Shown in pieces: positions 1 through 7,628 of a stretch of DNA of 64,000 bases. Both the position numbers and the translations under genes were made by a program. Origin of the DNA: Streptomyces albireticuli (GTDB lineage: Bacteria > Actinomycetota > Actinomycetes > Streptomycetales > Streptomycetaceae); the NCBI RefSeq assembly GCF_002192455.1, contig NZ_CP021744.1, positions 4,184,001-4,248,000 on the forward strand. The letters are read 5' to 3'. Within the stretch, counting starts at the first letter, position 1. Every line of letters starts with the position of its first letter. Below the pieces are notes generated by a model that was not told the DNA's origin, ran no database searches, and saw nothing but the letters and a program-made list of their open reading frames with translations.

Positions 1-2
1 GC

Positions 3-203
3 CGGGAGCGTGAAGTGGACCTCGGCGAGGTGGTCAGCCAGGTGACGGCTCTCGCTCCCTTGGAGCGGAAGGTCTTCGCCGCATGGCTTGAGGCCGACGG
101 CCGCAAGCCCAGTGCCCTGGAGAAGCTGTGGGGTGTGTACCGGACCCTTCCGGAGGAATCCCGGGAAGCGGTCAAGCGGGCCGCGGCCAACGAGGAAGAG
201 TGA
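3..203 (+). CDS. Partial or small protein of unknown function, first visible gene of the defence-like island
   Basis: The reading frame is open from the window edge to a TGA at 201-203, so this may be the C-terminal end of a larger gene that starts outside the window. Alternatively it starts at GTG 15, which follows a GGGAG stretch, and would encode 62 residues. The visible part is charged and probably helical, with the segments LAPLERKVFAAWLEADG and LPEESREAVKRAA. I recognise no family. It ends 17 bp before, or overlaps by GTGA with, the ParB-like gene, so it is very likely in the same operon. Its role is unknown. Confidence 0.45.
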   Translation, partial: REREVDLGEVVSQVTALAPLERKVFAAWLEADGRKPSALEKLWGVYRTLPEESREAVKRAAANEEE

Positions 204-220
204 GCGAGGGAATCGGAACC

Positions 221-1651
221 ATGCTGCGAGAGTTTGCAACGCCCCCGCGGGCGCAGGAGTTCAGCGAGCTGATCAAGACGAGGCTGAAGGAGGCGCAGAG
301 CCAGGGCGGTACCCGGGAGTCCGTCACGATCGACCTGAATGGCCAGCCCCTGCACGTCGAGGTGATCACCCTCCCCCTCAACGGGCTCTACTTCAACCCT
401 GGAACGCACCGCATCCGCGCTCAGCGCAGTCATAAGCCGGAGCTCGACGCGGCACTCGACAAGGACCCGTGGAGCGCCGAAAGCCAGGACTATCTGAAGT
501 TCCTGCTCCAGGCCGAGCCGGCGAACCCGGATCGCCGGGACGTCGACTTCGACAAGCTGAAGGACAGCTTGAAGGAGTTCGGCCAGAACGACCCCGGTCT
601 GGTGACCCATCACGGCGTGCTGGTGAACGGCAACACCCGTGCCGCCGCCTTGCGGGAAATCGGTGCGCAGTCCATGCGCGTGGGCGTCCTTCCGGAGTCT
701 TTTACCTGGGCTGACATCAACGCGGTGGAGCTGGCGCTCCAGCTCCGTAAGGACCACCGCCGCGACTATTCGTACATCAACCGCCTGCTGGCCATGGAGG
801 AGCAGGCCTCGCTGGGGCGTACCCCCGATGCAATCGCGAAGGACTTCCGCATCCGCACGGCTACCTACCATCAGGAGCGCTGGATCCTGGGCACCGTCCG
901 CGAGCTGATCGAGCGCAGCAAGAGCGGGGGTGGCGCGGCGCTCCGGCTTGTCGACTTCGAGGATGACCAGGAGAAGCTGAAGGAGCTCCACCGCAGCTAC
1001 GAGAAGCTGGCAGTAGTCGACCGGGACCAGGCGGAGGTACTCAAGGAGATGCGGCTGGTCGCCATCCTCTTGGGGTTCTCCAAGACGGATGTCCGCCACA
1101 TCGACGAGGAATTCCTGAAGAAGGATTACTTGGGGAAGGAGCTTCCGGAGGAGCTGAAGAAGGCGTCGGGCGTCGGTGAGCCGGAGACGGTGTCAGTCCC
1201 CGGGCTCGGTGCGACAGTTCCTGGTGCGACGAAGGCCGTTGCCGCCGCGCGGGCGCTCAACGACCAAGTGCTCCGTGCCAAGGCTTCCGCTCGAAGCGCG
1301 GAAATCGACCTGCTTGGCTCGCAGGGCGGTAGCGCACAGAAGCTTTTCGACCAGGCGAAGGGTGCCTTCGATAAGGCGATCGACTCTGCCGGCCGAGACG
1401 CACGGGTGCGGAAGCGGAAGCAGCTTGCCCCGGCGCGGCTCGCGGATGCCTGCGCGGACATTGACCAGTGCCTGGTGGACCTGGTGCAGGCCCGTGCTTC
1501 CCGGACTCTCGACGAGGAGGCGTTCGACGAGGCCGTCCTGAAGCTCAGGGAGAGCCTTCGCAAGCTCGCCCAGCAGGCCGGCCGCGGACTTGCCCACCCG
1601 GGCGATGGCGTCTCATGGCTGATCGATGCCGCAACGGTGGAGGTCTCCTGA
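221..1651 (+). CDS. ParB-like (ParB/sulfiredoxin fold) protein with helical C-terminal half
   Basis: The protein has 476 residues from ATG 221, which has GAGGG 10 bp upstream; an in-frame GTG at 200 overlapping the previous stop is an alternative start. Residues 51-150 carry a ParB-type pattern: NPGTHR (59-64), then a GQ..P turn (121-125) and VNGNTRAAALREIG (135-148), resembling the GxxR/R box of ParB N-terminal domains and DGQHR-type proteins. The C-terminal third (about 340-470) is charged and alanine-rich, probably coiled coil. The SNF2 helicase gene starts at the last base of the stop codon (TGATG), so the two are translationally coupled. By analogy with ParB-like CTPase/nuclease domains it may bind DNA or nucleotide. 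It is not a chromosomal ParB, because no parA or parS neighbourhood is present. The function is inferred only from fold-like motifs and context. Confidence 0.75.
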   Translation: MLREFATPPRAQEFSELIKTRLKEAQSQGGTRESVTIDLNGQPLHVEVITLPLNGLYFNPGTHRIRAQRSHKPELDAALDKDPWSAESQDYLKFLLQAEPANPDRRDVDFDKLKDSLKEFGQNDPGLVTHHGVLVNGNTRAAALREIGAQSMRVGVLPESFTWADINAVELALQLRKDHRRDYSYINRLLAMEEQASLGRTPDAIAKDFRIRTATYHQERWILGTVRELIERSKSGGGAALRLVDFEDDQEKLKELHRSYEKLAVVDRDQAEVLKEMRLVAILLGFSKTDVRHIDEEFLKKDYLGKELPEELKKASGVGEPETVSVPGLGATVPGATKAVAAARALNDQVLRAKASARSAEIDLLGSQGGSAQKLFDQAKGAFDKAIDSAGRDARVRKRKQLAPARLADACADIDQCLVDLVQARASRTLDEEAFDEAVLKLRESLRKLAQQAGRGLAHPGDGVSWLIDAATVEVS

Positions 1652-3465
1652 TGGCCGAATCGGCCACAGAGGCGTCCTTGCGCCTCTCCTTTGACGAGTC
1701 GCGTACGAAGGTCATCCTGCGCACCACGGATGACTACCGCGAAGACTTGGTTCAGCTGGCTGCCCGTTTTCGTACGGGCGGCCAGCTTGGCCCGCTGGCC
1801 GTGTCGGTCGAGATCGATGACCTGCTCGCGCAGCTGAACGCGATCAGCACCTGGCCCCACCACACGGGCGTGGAGTGGGACCCGGAGCTTCGCGAACTGG
1901 TGCTCGGCATCCTCCAGGACGCCGATGCCGTCAAGAAGCGCCTCGATGCTCCTGACCAGGCACCGGAAATCTCGCCTGACGACGTTCCGGGCATGCTCGG
2001 GGACGGTTGGACGGCCAACCTGAATGCCTTCCAGCGGCGTGACATCGCCAAGCTTCTGTCGCTTCAGCACGGTGCGAATTTCAGTGTCCCGGGTGCCGGC
2101 AAGACCCGTGTGGCCCTTGCGGTGTATGCCGCCCAGAAGGCACAGGGAAAGGTGAGCAGACTGCTGGTCGTCTGCCCCAAGTCCGCCTATGAGTCCTGGC
2201 AGTACGAGACTGGAGCTTGCTTCGTTCACGCGCTGCGGCCGTGGTTCCCCGATGGCCCGCATGACCCGTTTGCCGAGGTCTTGATCGTTAACTACGAGCG
2301 GCTGGACCGCTCGCTGGGCATGCTGGCGGCTTGGCTTCAGGCGGCGCCCTCCATGATCATCCTTGACGAGGCGCACCGCATGAAGCTGGGGGCGCGCGGC
2401 ACGTACGGGGCGGCGTGCATGGCGCTCGGTCCGCTCGCGCGCCGTCGGCTGATCCTGACAGGTACGCCGGCCCCGAACGGCCCGAAAGACCTGGAAAACC
2501 TCCTGGGCTTCGTGTGGCCGGGGCATGGCCAGCGGTCTGTGGTGCAGGCCGTGGCAGGGGGGGACCTCCGCCACGCCAGTACTGTGCTGAGGCCGCTCTT
2601 TACCCGTACCACCAAGCAGGAGCTCGGGCTGCCTCCGATGGAGGTGCGTATGCGCTACGTGGACATGCCTAGCCTGCACGCGGAGATCTACAACTCCCTG
2701 GTGACCGGCGTGAACAACGGGGCACGTGATGATCTCAGCACGCTCGGCAAGACGGCGCTTCGATTGCTGATGGCCGCGACGAGCCCGGCGCTGCTGCTCG
2801 AAGGCGCCACCCAGTACGAGCCCCTGGCCTATCAGCTGCCGCCTCTGGAGATACCTCAGGGTGACTCGCTGTTCACTCTTCTGCAGGACCTTCCGGACTA
2901 CGAGCTGTCCCCCAAGTACAAGGAGGCCGTCTCGATCGTTGCCGCGAACGCGGCGCAGGGGCGCAAGACGCTGGTGTGGACGACGTTCGTGCGGAGCTTG
3001 ACGACGCTGGAAAAGCTGCTGGAGGCGTATGGGCCCGCAGTCGTCTATGGCGGGACCCCCGACCGCGAAGAGCAGATCCGGCGCTTCCGGGAGGACCCCA
3101 GCTGTATGGTCCTGATCTCCAACCCGGCGACCCTGGGTGAGGGCATCAGCCTGCACCATGTGTGCCACGACGCCGTGTACGTGGACAGGGACTTCATGGC
3201 TGGCCGTTTCCTGCAGAGCCTTGACCGCATCCATCGGCTCGGTTTGGATCCCAGCACTGAGACGCGGGTCACCGTGCTGGCGGCCCGCAACACGATCGAT
3301 CAGGTGGTTGAGGTGCGCCTTGACCAGAAGCTGGAGTTCATGGGCAAGATCCTCGATGACCCCTCCGTGCAGCAGCTCTCTGACCTGCAGGAAGAGCCCG
3401 CCGTCGGGGCGGGCCTCGGGACGAGTGACATCGCGGCCCTGCTGCACCACATGGACGGGAGCTAG
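1651..3465 (+). CDS. SNF2-family (superfamily 2) DNA helicase/translocase
   Basis: The protein has 604 residues; its ATG shares one base with the upstream stop. The superfamily 2 motifs are clear: Walker A SVPGAGKT (145-152), DEAH Walker B (239-242), TGTPAPNG motif III (270-277), and in the second RecA lobe SNPATLGEGISLHHV (motif V) and QSLDRIHRLG (motif VI), the SNF2-like signature. The first 120 residues are family-specific and probably an adaptor. SNF2 ATPases translocate on double-stranded DNA and occur in several restriction and anti-phage loci (DISARM DrmD; the SNF2/MORC-linked restriction systems catalogued by Iyer, Abhiman and Aravind). Here it sits between the ParB-like gene and a methyltransferase/Vsr pair, so a role as motor of a modification-sensing defence complex is inferred. 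A 138 bp gap separates it from the methyltransferase gene. Confidence 0.87.
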   Translation: MAESATEASLRLSFDESRTKVILRTTDDYREDLVQLAARFRTGGQLGPLAVSVEIDDLLAQLNAISTWPHHTGVEWDPELRELVLGILQDADAVKKRLDAPDQAPEISPDDVPGMLGDGWTANLNAFQRRDIAKLLSLQHGANFSVPGAGKTRVALAVYAAQKAQGKVSRLLVVCPKSAYESWQYETGACFVHALRPWFPDGPHDPFAEVLIVNYERLDRSLGMLAAWLQAAPSMIILDEAHRMKLGARGTYGAACMALGPLARRRLILTGTPAPNGPKDLENLLGFVWPGHGQRSVVQAVAGGDLRHASTVLRPLFTRTTKQELGLPPMEVRMRYVDMPSLHAEIYNSLVTGVNNGARDDLSTLGKTALRLLMAATSPALLLEGATQYEPLAYQLPPLEIPQGDSLFTLLQDLPDYELSPKYKEAVSIVAANAAQGRKTLVWTTFVRSLTTLEKLLEAYGPAVVYGGTPDREEQIRRFREDPSCMVLISNPATLGEGISLHHVCHDAVYVDRDFMAGRFLQSLDRIHRLGLDPSTETRVTVLAARNTIDQVVEVRLDQKLEFMGKILDDPSVQQLSDLQEEPAVGAGLGTSDIAALLHHMDGS

Positions 3466-3539
3466 CCACAGGCTCCGTGTACCTGTCCTGCTGGAAGTGA
3501 CGAAAATCTAGGTGGGGGACACTCCTGGAGCGGGATGCT

Positions 3540-3574
3540 GTTGCTCATCGCTCTCTCTGCGAAACTTGAGCAAC
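3540..3574. promoter_or_regulatory. Inverted repeat upstream of the methyltransferase gene
   Basis: GTTGCTCA (3540-3547) and TGAGCAAC (3567-3574) form a perfect 8-bp inverted repeat with a 19-bp spacer. It ends 15 bp before the AGGAGG ribosome binding site at 3590. It is placed like an operator for the methyltransferase gene or an mRNA hairpin; the bound factor is unknown. Confidence 0.45.
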
Positions 3575-3603
3575 TGCTTTCGTCGCACCAGGAGGAACCC
3601 GCC

Positions 3604-4758
3604 GTGACCGCCGGCACCGAAGAACGCCAGCCGTTGACCTCGATCGAGATCTGCGCTGGTGCTGGCGGACAGGCTGTTGGCCTGCACAACGCCGGCTTCC
3701 GTCATCTGGCTCTTCTGGAGATCGACAAGTTCGCGTGCAAGACGCTGCGCACGAACGTGCGTGATCACCCCGAATGGGCAGGCTGTGAGGTCGTCGAGGG
3801 TGACGTCATCGACGTCGATCCCTTCGCTCACCAGCAACTCGCGAAGTTCGCGCTGAAGCCCGGAGAGCTGGACCTCCTTGCTGGTGGAGTGCCCTGCCCG
3901 CCGTTCTCTGTCGCTGGTCGGCAACTGGGGGCAGAAGACGAGCGTGACCTGTTCCCCAGGATGCGGCAGCTGGTGAATCTGCTCCGCCCGAAGGCGGTGA
4001 TGATCGAGAACGTTAAGGGGATCCTGGAGAAGAAGTTCCAGGGCTACCGCGACGAGATCGTCGCAGAGCTGAAAGGGTACGGCTACGACTTCTGCGGCTG
4101 GGAGCTGATTGAAGCCTGCCGTTACGGGGTTCCGCAGCTCAGGCCTCGAGCCATCCTCGTCATGATCGACAAAAAGTTCACTGTTGATGCGAAGTTCGAG
4201 TGGCCGGTAGGCGATGACAGCGTCTTCACCGTGGCGGAAGCTCTTGACCAAACCATGAGCGAGCGATGCCAGCCCTACGGAGCCAGAGGGCAGGCCGCGC
4301 TCGAAAAGTGGCGGGATCATGCCAAGGGGCGTGGTGTGGCGCCGACTCTCGTTGGTGGATCCAAGAAGCATGGTGGGGCTGATCTTGGACCTAGCCGGGC
4401 AAAGGCTGCGTGGGCTGAGCTGGGTATCGATGGCATGGGCGTAGCCAACGACCCTGATAGGTGTGATCCTGACCGGGACCTCTTCAGGAAGAACGGTCCG
4501 ATGCTCACGGTTGAGCAGGCCGCCATCATCCAGGGATTCCCGCGGCACTGGCACTTTGAAGGCGGGAAGACGGCCCGGTACCGCCAGGTGGGCAATGCCT
4601 TCCCGCCGCCGGTTGCCGAAGCGGTAGGAAGGGCCATCGCCGCTGTCCTTCGCCCTGAGGGCAACCAGGAGGATCTAGTCCCCGCCGCCCGGCAAGAGGC
4701 CGAGCTCAGCCCGGCGTCGGCGGACCACGTCGGCGATCTTCAGACTGCAGTCGTCTGA
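3604..4758 (+). CDS. DNA (cytosine-5) methyltransferase
   Basis: The protein has 384 residues from GTG 3604, chosen because AGGAGG lies 8 bp upstream. Motif I is SIEICAGAGGQAVGL (13-27, SAM binding), motif IV is GGVPCPPFS (94-102) with the catalytic Cys at 98, motif VI is ENV (135-137), motif VIII is the RPRAILV stretch, and motif X is QVGNAFPPPVAEA near the C-terminus. It transfers a methyl group from SAM to cytosine C5 in a specific DNA sequence; the target sequence cannot be deduced. No standard restriction endonuclease gene is adjacent. Instead the upstream genes encode a ParB-like protein and a SNF2 helicase, and downstream is a convergent Vsr-like gene. The last 84 bp overlap that gene on the opposite strand, and the tail beyond motif X (about 30 residues) is probably shaped by the overlap. 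Confidence 0.93.
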   Translation: MTAGTEERQPLTSIEICAGAGGQAVGLHNAGFRHLALLEIDKFACKTLRTNVRDHPEWAGCEVVEGDVIDVDPFAHQQLAKFALKPGELDLLAGGVPCPPFSVAGRQLGAEDERDLFPRMRQLVNLLRPKAVMIENVKGILEKKFQGYRDEIVAELKGYGYDFCGWELIEACRYGVPQLRPRAILVMIDKKFTVDAKFEWPVGDDSVFTVAEALDQTMSERCQPYGARGQAALEKWRDHAKGRGVAPTLVGGSKKHGGADLGPSRAKAAWAELGIDGMGVANDPDRCDPDRDLFRKNGPMLTVEQAAIIQGFPRHWHFEGGKTARYRQVGNAFPPPVAEAVGRAIAAVLRPEGNQEDLVPAARQEAELSPASADHVGDLQTAVV

Positions 4759-5151
4759 GGATTCGTGCTCCCAGAAGCGGAGCACGAGCCACCCCGCCGC
4801 GATAAGGCGCTCGTCCGTGTCCCGGTCGCGCGCCATGTTGCGGGCGACCTTGTCGGACCAGTAGCCGGCGTTAACCCGGGGTGCTAGGTAGTGCTCCGGG
4901 CAGCCGTGCCAGTAGCAGCCGTCGATGAAGACAGCGACCTTCGCCGGGCGGAAGACGAGATCTGCCGTCCGGCGGAGGTCCGGCAAGGGGCGCGCATGAA
5001 GGCGGTAGCGGAGGCCCTGGGCATGCACGAGGCGGCGGATCAGCTGCTCGGGCTTGGTGTCCTTGTTGCGGATCGCCTGCATGTTGCGGCGCCTGGCCGC
5101 TGATGAGGCCCAGGAGCCTTCCGGGGGCGTCCACTCGGTGTCTTCGGGCAC
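4675..5151 (-). CDS. vsr: Very short patch repair (Vsr) family endonuclease
   Basis: The protein has 158 residues from GTG 5151; no clear Shine-Dalgarno precedes it. The Vsr fold is evident: NKDTKPEQLIRRLVHAQGLRYRLH, then RTADLVF with the catalytic Asp (residue 64), FIDGCYWHGCPEH with zinc-ligand Cys/His residues, YWSDKVARNMARD, and GWLVLRFWEHE. Vsr enzymes nick T:G mismatches produced by deamination of 5-methylcytosine and typically accompany a C5-methyltransferase, as here. In some SNF2-linked systems a Vsr-type nuclease is thought to be the restricting enzyme. It is convergent with the methyltransferase gene and overlaps it by 84 bp, so the pair have probably been inherited together. Confidence 0.92.
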   Translation of the reverse strand: MPEDTEWTPPEGSWASSAARRRNMQAIRNKDTKPEQLIRRLVHAQGLRYRLHARPLPDLRRTADLVFRPAKVAVFIDGCYWHGCPEHYLAPRVNAGYWSDKVARNMARDRDTDERLIAAGWLVLRFWEHESSDDCSLKIADVVRRRRAELGLLPGGGD

Positions 5152-5219
5152 GGTTCAGAGGGTAGTGCCGACCTGGACGCTGGCGGTCCGGTAGGCCACC
5201 AGCGCGATCTAGGAATCCG

Positions 5220-6551
5220 CTAGCGATACTGCCCAGGGCCCTGGGCCCAGCCCCACGCTGGCGGGGGCACAAACGGCCGCGGCACCGCACCCGCCGCATG
5301 CGCCAGCGCCGGCTGCGCCAAGTGCTTCCGCTGCCAGAGGTGGTGCAGGAGTTCCTGCTCGCGGGCCGTGAAGTCCGGGCCCGCCGTGCCGTTGTGGGCG
5401 CGTTGGCGGAGGAAGGCCAGGGACGTCGCGAAGGAGATGTACTCGGCCACGGCGCGGGCTGCCTGGGGGCCGCCGGTGCGGCGGGCCAGGTCGCGGGCCA
5501 TGCCTCGGGCGCGCATCGAGGACAGGGCGATCGGTTCGGGCGGAGTGAGCCAGCCGGCCGCCTGGTAGGCGGGGAGGTGGGCCCGTACGGTGCGCAGCTC
5601 GTTCTGGCGGGACCAGATCGTCAGCCAGGTCAGCGCGCCGAAGACCGGGACCATGAACAGGCTGTAGACCGCCAGGAAGCCGACCGCGGGCAGGCTCGCC
5701 GAGCCGTTCCACACCCCGTGCAGGACCATCGCCGTGAGCAGGGCCGCCAGCGGGATCAGGAAGCGGCGTACGCGCCGGTGCGGGGCGAGGGTCGCGGCGA
5801 TGCCGAAGCCCAGGCCCGTCATCGAGGTGAAGAGCGGGTGCGCGAAGGGGGACAGCAGGACGCGGATGAAGAAGGTCGCCGCCGTCGTCGAGCGCAGCCC
5901 CGAGTAGCCGAAACTCTGGTCGTTCGCGAACGCGTTGCCCAGGTAGAGGATGTTCTCCGTGAAGGCGAAGCCCGTCGCCGTGATCCCGGCGATCACCACT
6001 CCGTCGACGATCCCGTTGAAGTCCCGGCGCCGGTACAGGAACAGCAGCAGCACCGCCGCGGCCTTGGCGCTCTCCTCCACCACCGGCGCGACGAACGTCG
6101 CGCCCCACGTGTTGGCGTCCGCCCGCTGGGTGGCGTCGACCGTGTTCAGCAGCCACTTCGTGGCGTAACCGTTCGCCAGGATCGCCAGCAGGGTGGCCGC
6201 GCACGCGCCCCACGCGAACGCGAAGATCAGATTCCGCCAGGGCTTGGGCTCGACCCGGTCCATCCAGCGGAACGCCGCCACCAGCAGCGGTACGGGCAGC
6301 ACCGCCAGCCCCAGGCCCACCAGGAAGCCCTCGGTGCCCGTCTGCTCCCGCACCAGCGCGAGGATGACCAGACCGCAGAGCGCGAGCAGCAGGATCAGCC
6401 CGCCCGCGCGCACCGCCTTGTTGTCCCACAGGGCCCGGCGCGGCTTGTAGCGCCAGCCCGCCGGCGCGGGCAGTGCGGGGAAGCTCGGCTGCTGTCCGTG
6501 GGCGGGCGCCGGCCCGGCGATCGGCTGGTGGTGGGGCGGGGACTCATGCAC
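5220..6551 (-). CDS. PrsW-family intramembrane metalloprotease
   Basis: The protein has 443 residues from GTG 6551. The N-terminus is proline-rich and cytosolic, followed by a block of about eight hydrophobic segments (roughly 50-330) and a soluble tail. PrsW motifs are present: EESAK (159-163), GFAFTEN (194-200), and HPLFTSMTG with His238. These residues form the metal-dependent active site in this CAAX-protease-like family. In Bacillus subtilis PrsW cuts the anti-sigma factor RsiW; the substrate here is not known. Downstream of trmB on the same strand with a 124 bp gap, it may be transcribed with it. It marks the start of the conserved chromosome to the right of the defence-like island. Confidence 0.88.
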   Translation of the reverse strand: MHESPPHHQPIAGPAPAHGQQPSFPALPAPAGWRYKPRRALWDNKAVRAGGLILLLALCGLVILALVREQTGTEGFLVGLGLAVLPVPLLVAAFRWMDRVEPKPWRNLIFAFAWGACAATLLAILANGYATKWLLNTVDATQRADANTWGATFVAPVVEESAKAAAVLLLFLYRRRDFNGIVDGVVIAGITATGFAFTENILYLGNAFANDQSFGYSGLRSTTAATFFIRVLLSPFAHPLFTSMTGLGFGIAATLAPHRRVRRFLIPLAALLTAMVLHGVWNGSASLPAVGFLAVYSLFMVPVFGALTWLTIWSRQNELRTVRAHLPAYQAAGWLTPPEPIALSSMRARGMARDLARRTGGPQAARAVAEYISFATSLAFLRQRAHNGTAGPDFTAREQELLHHLWQRKHLAQPALAHAAGAVPRPFVPPPAWGWAQGPGQYR

Positions 6552-6675
6552 CCGATGACCCTAACGAAGGGCCCTGTCGGGGAGTGGGCGGTTTTCCGCC
6601 CGTGAGACATCCGTCCCACCACGGGCCCCCGCCGGGGTTCCCCCACGGCACGGGCCCGTCCTACCGGCGTCCCGC

Positions 6676-7470
6676 CTAGCGCTCCCTGCGCGTGAACATC
6701 ACGTCGTGCACCACGTGCCCCTTGTCCAGCCCCTGTCCCTCGAACCGCGTCAGCGGACGGAAGTCCGGGCGCGGTGCGAAGCCGCCGTCGGGCTGGGTGT
6801 TCTCGAAGTCCGGTGCCGCCGAGAGCACCTCCAGCATCTGCTCGGCGTACGGCTCCCAGTCCGTCGCGCAGTGCAGCAGCCCGCCCGGCGCCAGGCGCGT
6901 CGCCGCCAGCGCGAGGAACTCCGGCTGGATCAGCCGGCGCTTGTGGTGCCGCTTCTTCGGCCACGGGTCCGGGAAGTAGACCCGGATGCCCGCGAGGGAG
7001 TCCGGGGCGAGCATCTCGCGGAGCAGGATGATCGCGTCGCCGTTGGCGACCCGGACGTTCGCCAGGCCGTTCCGCTCGGCGAGGCCGAGCAGATTGCCCT
7101 GGCCCGGGGTGTGCACGTCACAGGCCAGGATGCCCGTGCCCGGGTCGGCGGCGGCCATCTGCGCCGTCGCCTCGCCCATGCCGAAGCCGATCTCCAGCAC
7201 GACGGGCAGCTTCGGGTCGCCGAACAGCTCCCCGAGATCCAGGCGGCTCAGGCCGTCGATGTCCAGGCCCCACTTCGGCCACAGGCGGCGCAGGGCCTCG
7301 CCCTGGCCGGTGGTCACGCGGCTGCGGCGCGGCTGGAACGAACGGATGCGGCGCTCGTGGTGCGAACCCGCCGGATCCGGGGCCGGTCCGTCGGGGAACA
7401 TCGGCTCACGCCTGCGGGCGTCGGACGCCGGGACGCTGCTGTCTGGGGTGGGGGCATTGTTCTCGGGCAC
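6676..7470 (-). CDS. trmB: tRNA (guanine-N7-)-methyltransferase
   Basis: The enzyme methylates G46 in the variable loop of tRNAs using SAM. Evidence is LEIGFGMGEAT (SAM-binding loop), VYFPDPWPKKRHHKRR (the family signature) and the TRFEGQGLDKGH C-terminal segment. GTG 7470 (VPENNAPT) gives 264 residues and has GGGAG just upstream; the frame stays open to GTG 7533, so the first 70 or so residues are uncertain and look like a disordered, lineage-specific extension before SHHERRIRSFQPRRSR. It lies upstream of the PrsW gene on the same strand. This is a housekeeping gene whose location matches SCO4111 of S. coelicolor from memory. Confidence 0.93.
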   Translation of the reverse strand: MPENNAPTPDSSVPASDARRREPMFPDGPAPDPAGSHHERRIRSFQPRRSRVTTGQGEALRRLWPKWGLDIDGLSRLDLGELFGDPKLPVVLEIGFGMGEATAQMAAADPGTGILACDVHTPGQGNLLGLAERNGLANVRVANGDAIILLREMLAPDSLAGIRVYFPDPWPKKRHHKRRLIQPEFLALAATRLAPGGLLHCATDWEPYAEQMLEVLSAAPDFENTQPDGGFAPRPDFRPLTRFEGQGLDKGHVVHDVMFTRRER

Positions 7471-7540
7471 AGTGCTCCCAATTCTACGGGCGTGCCGGCG
7501 CCCCGGACCGGGCTCACGCGTGACCGCGCTCACTAGAGGC

Positions 7541-7600
7541 CCGGACCCGCGGAGCCCTGCCCGGACCCACGGAGCCCTGCCCGAGCCCGCGGTACCCGAA
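7541..7600. repeat. Short 20-bp tandem repeat between trmB and the lhgO-like gene
   Basis: A 20-bp unit starting CCGGACCC and ending GGAGCCCTGC occurs at 7541-7560 and 7561-7580 with one mismatch. A degenerate third copy follows at 7581-7600. The tract is C-rich on the plus strand and ends close to the stop of the downstream minus-strand gene. No function is evident. Confidence 0.55.
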
Positions 7601-7628
7601 CCCGCCGCGCCCGGACCCCGCCGCCCCC

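Noticed and set aside
221..1651. Chromosome or plasmid partition ParB
   Set aside because: No ParA neighbour or parS-like palindromes are seen, and the C-terminal part lacks the ParB helix-turn-helix layout.
1126..3450. Very long open frame (774 codons) on the minus strand
   Set aside because: It is antisense to the SNF2 helicase and ParB-like genes and arises from GC-rich codon bias; the translation has no recognisable domain.
1..5151. DISARM, BREX or Dnd/Ssp system
   Set aside because: No DUF1998, PLD nuclease, PglZ, BrxC or Dnd/Ssp sulphur-transfer genes are visible; only the methyltransferase and SNF2-type helicase are shared features.
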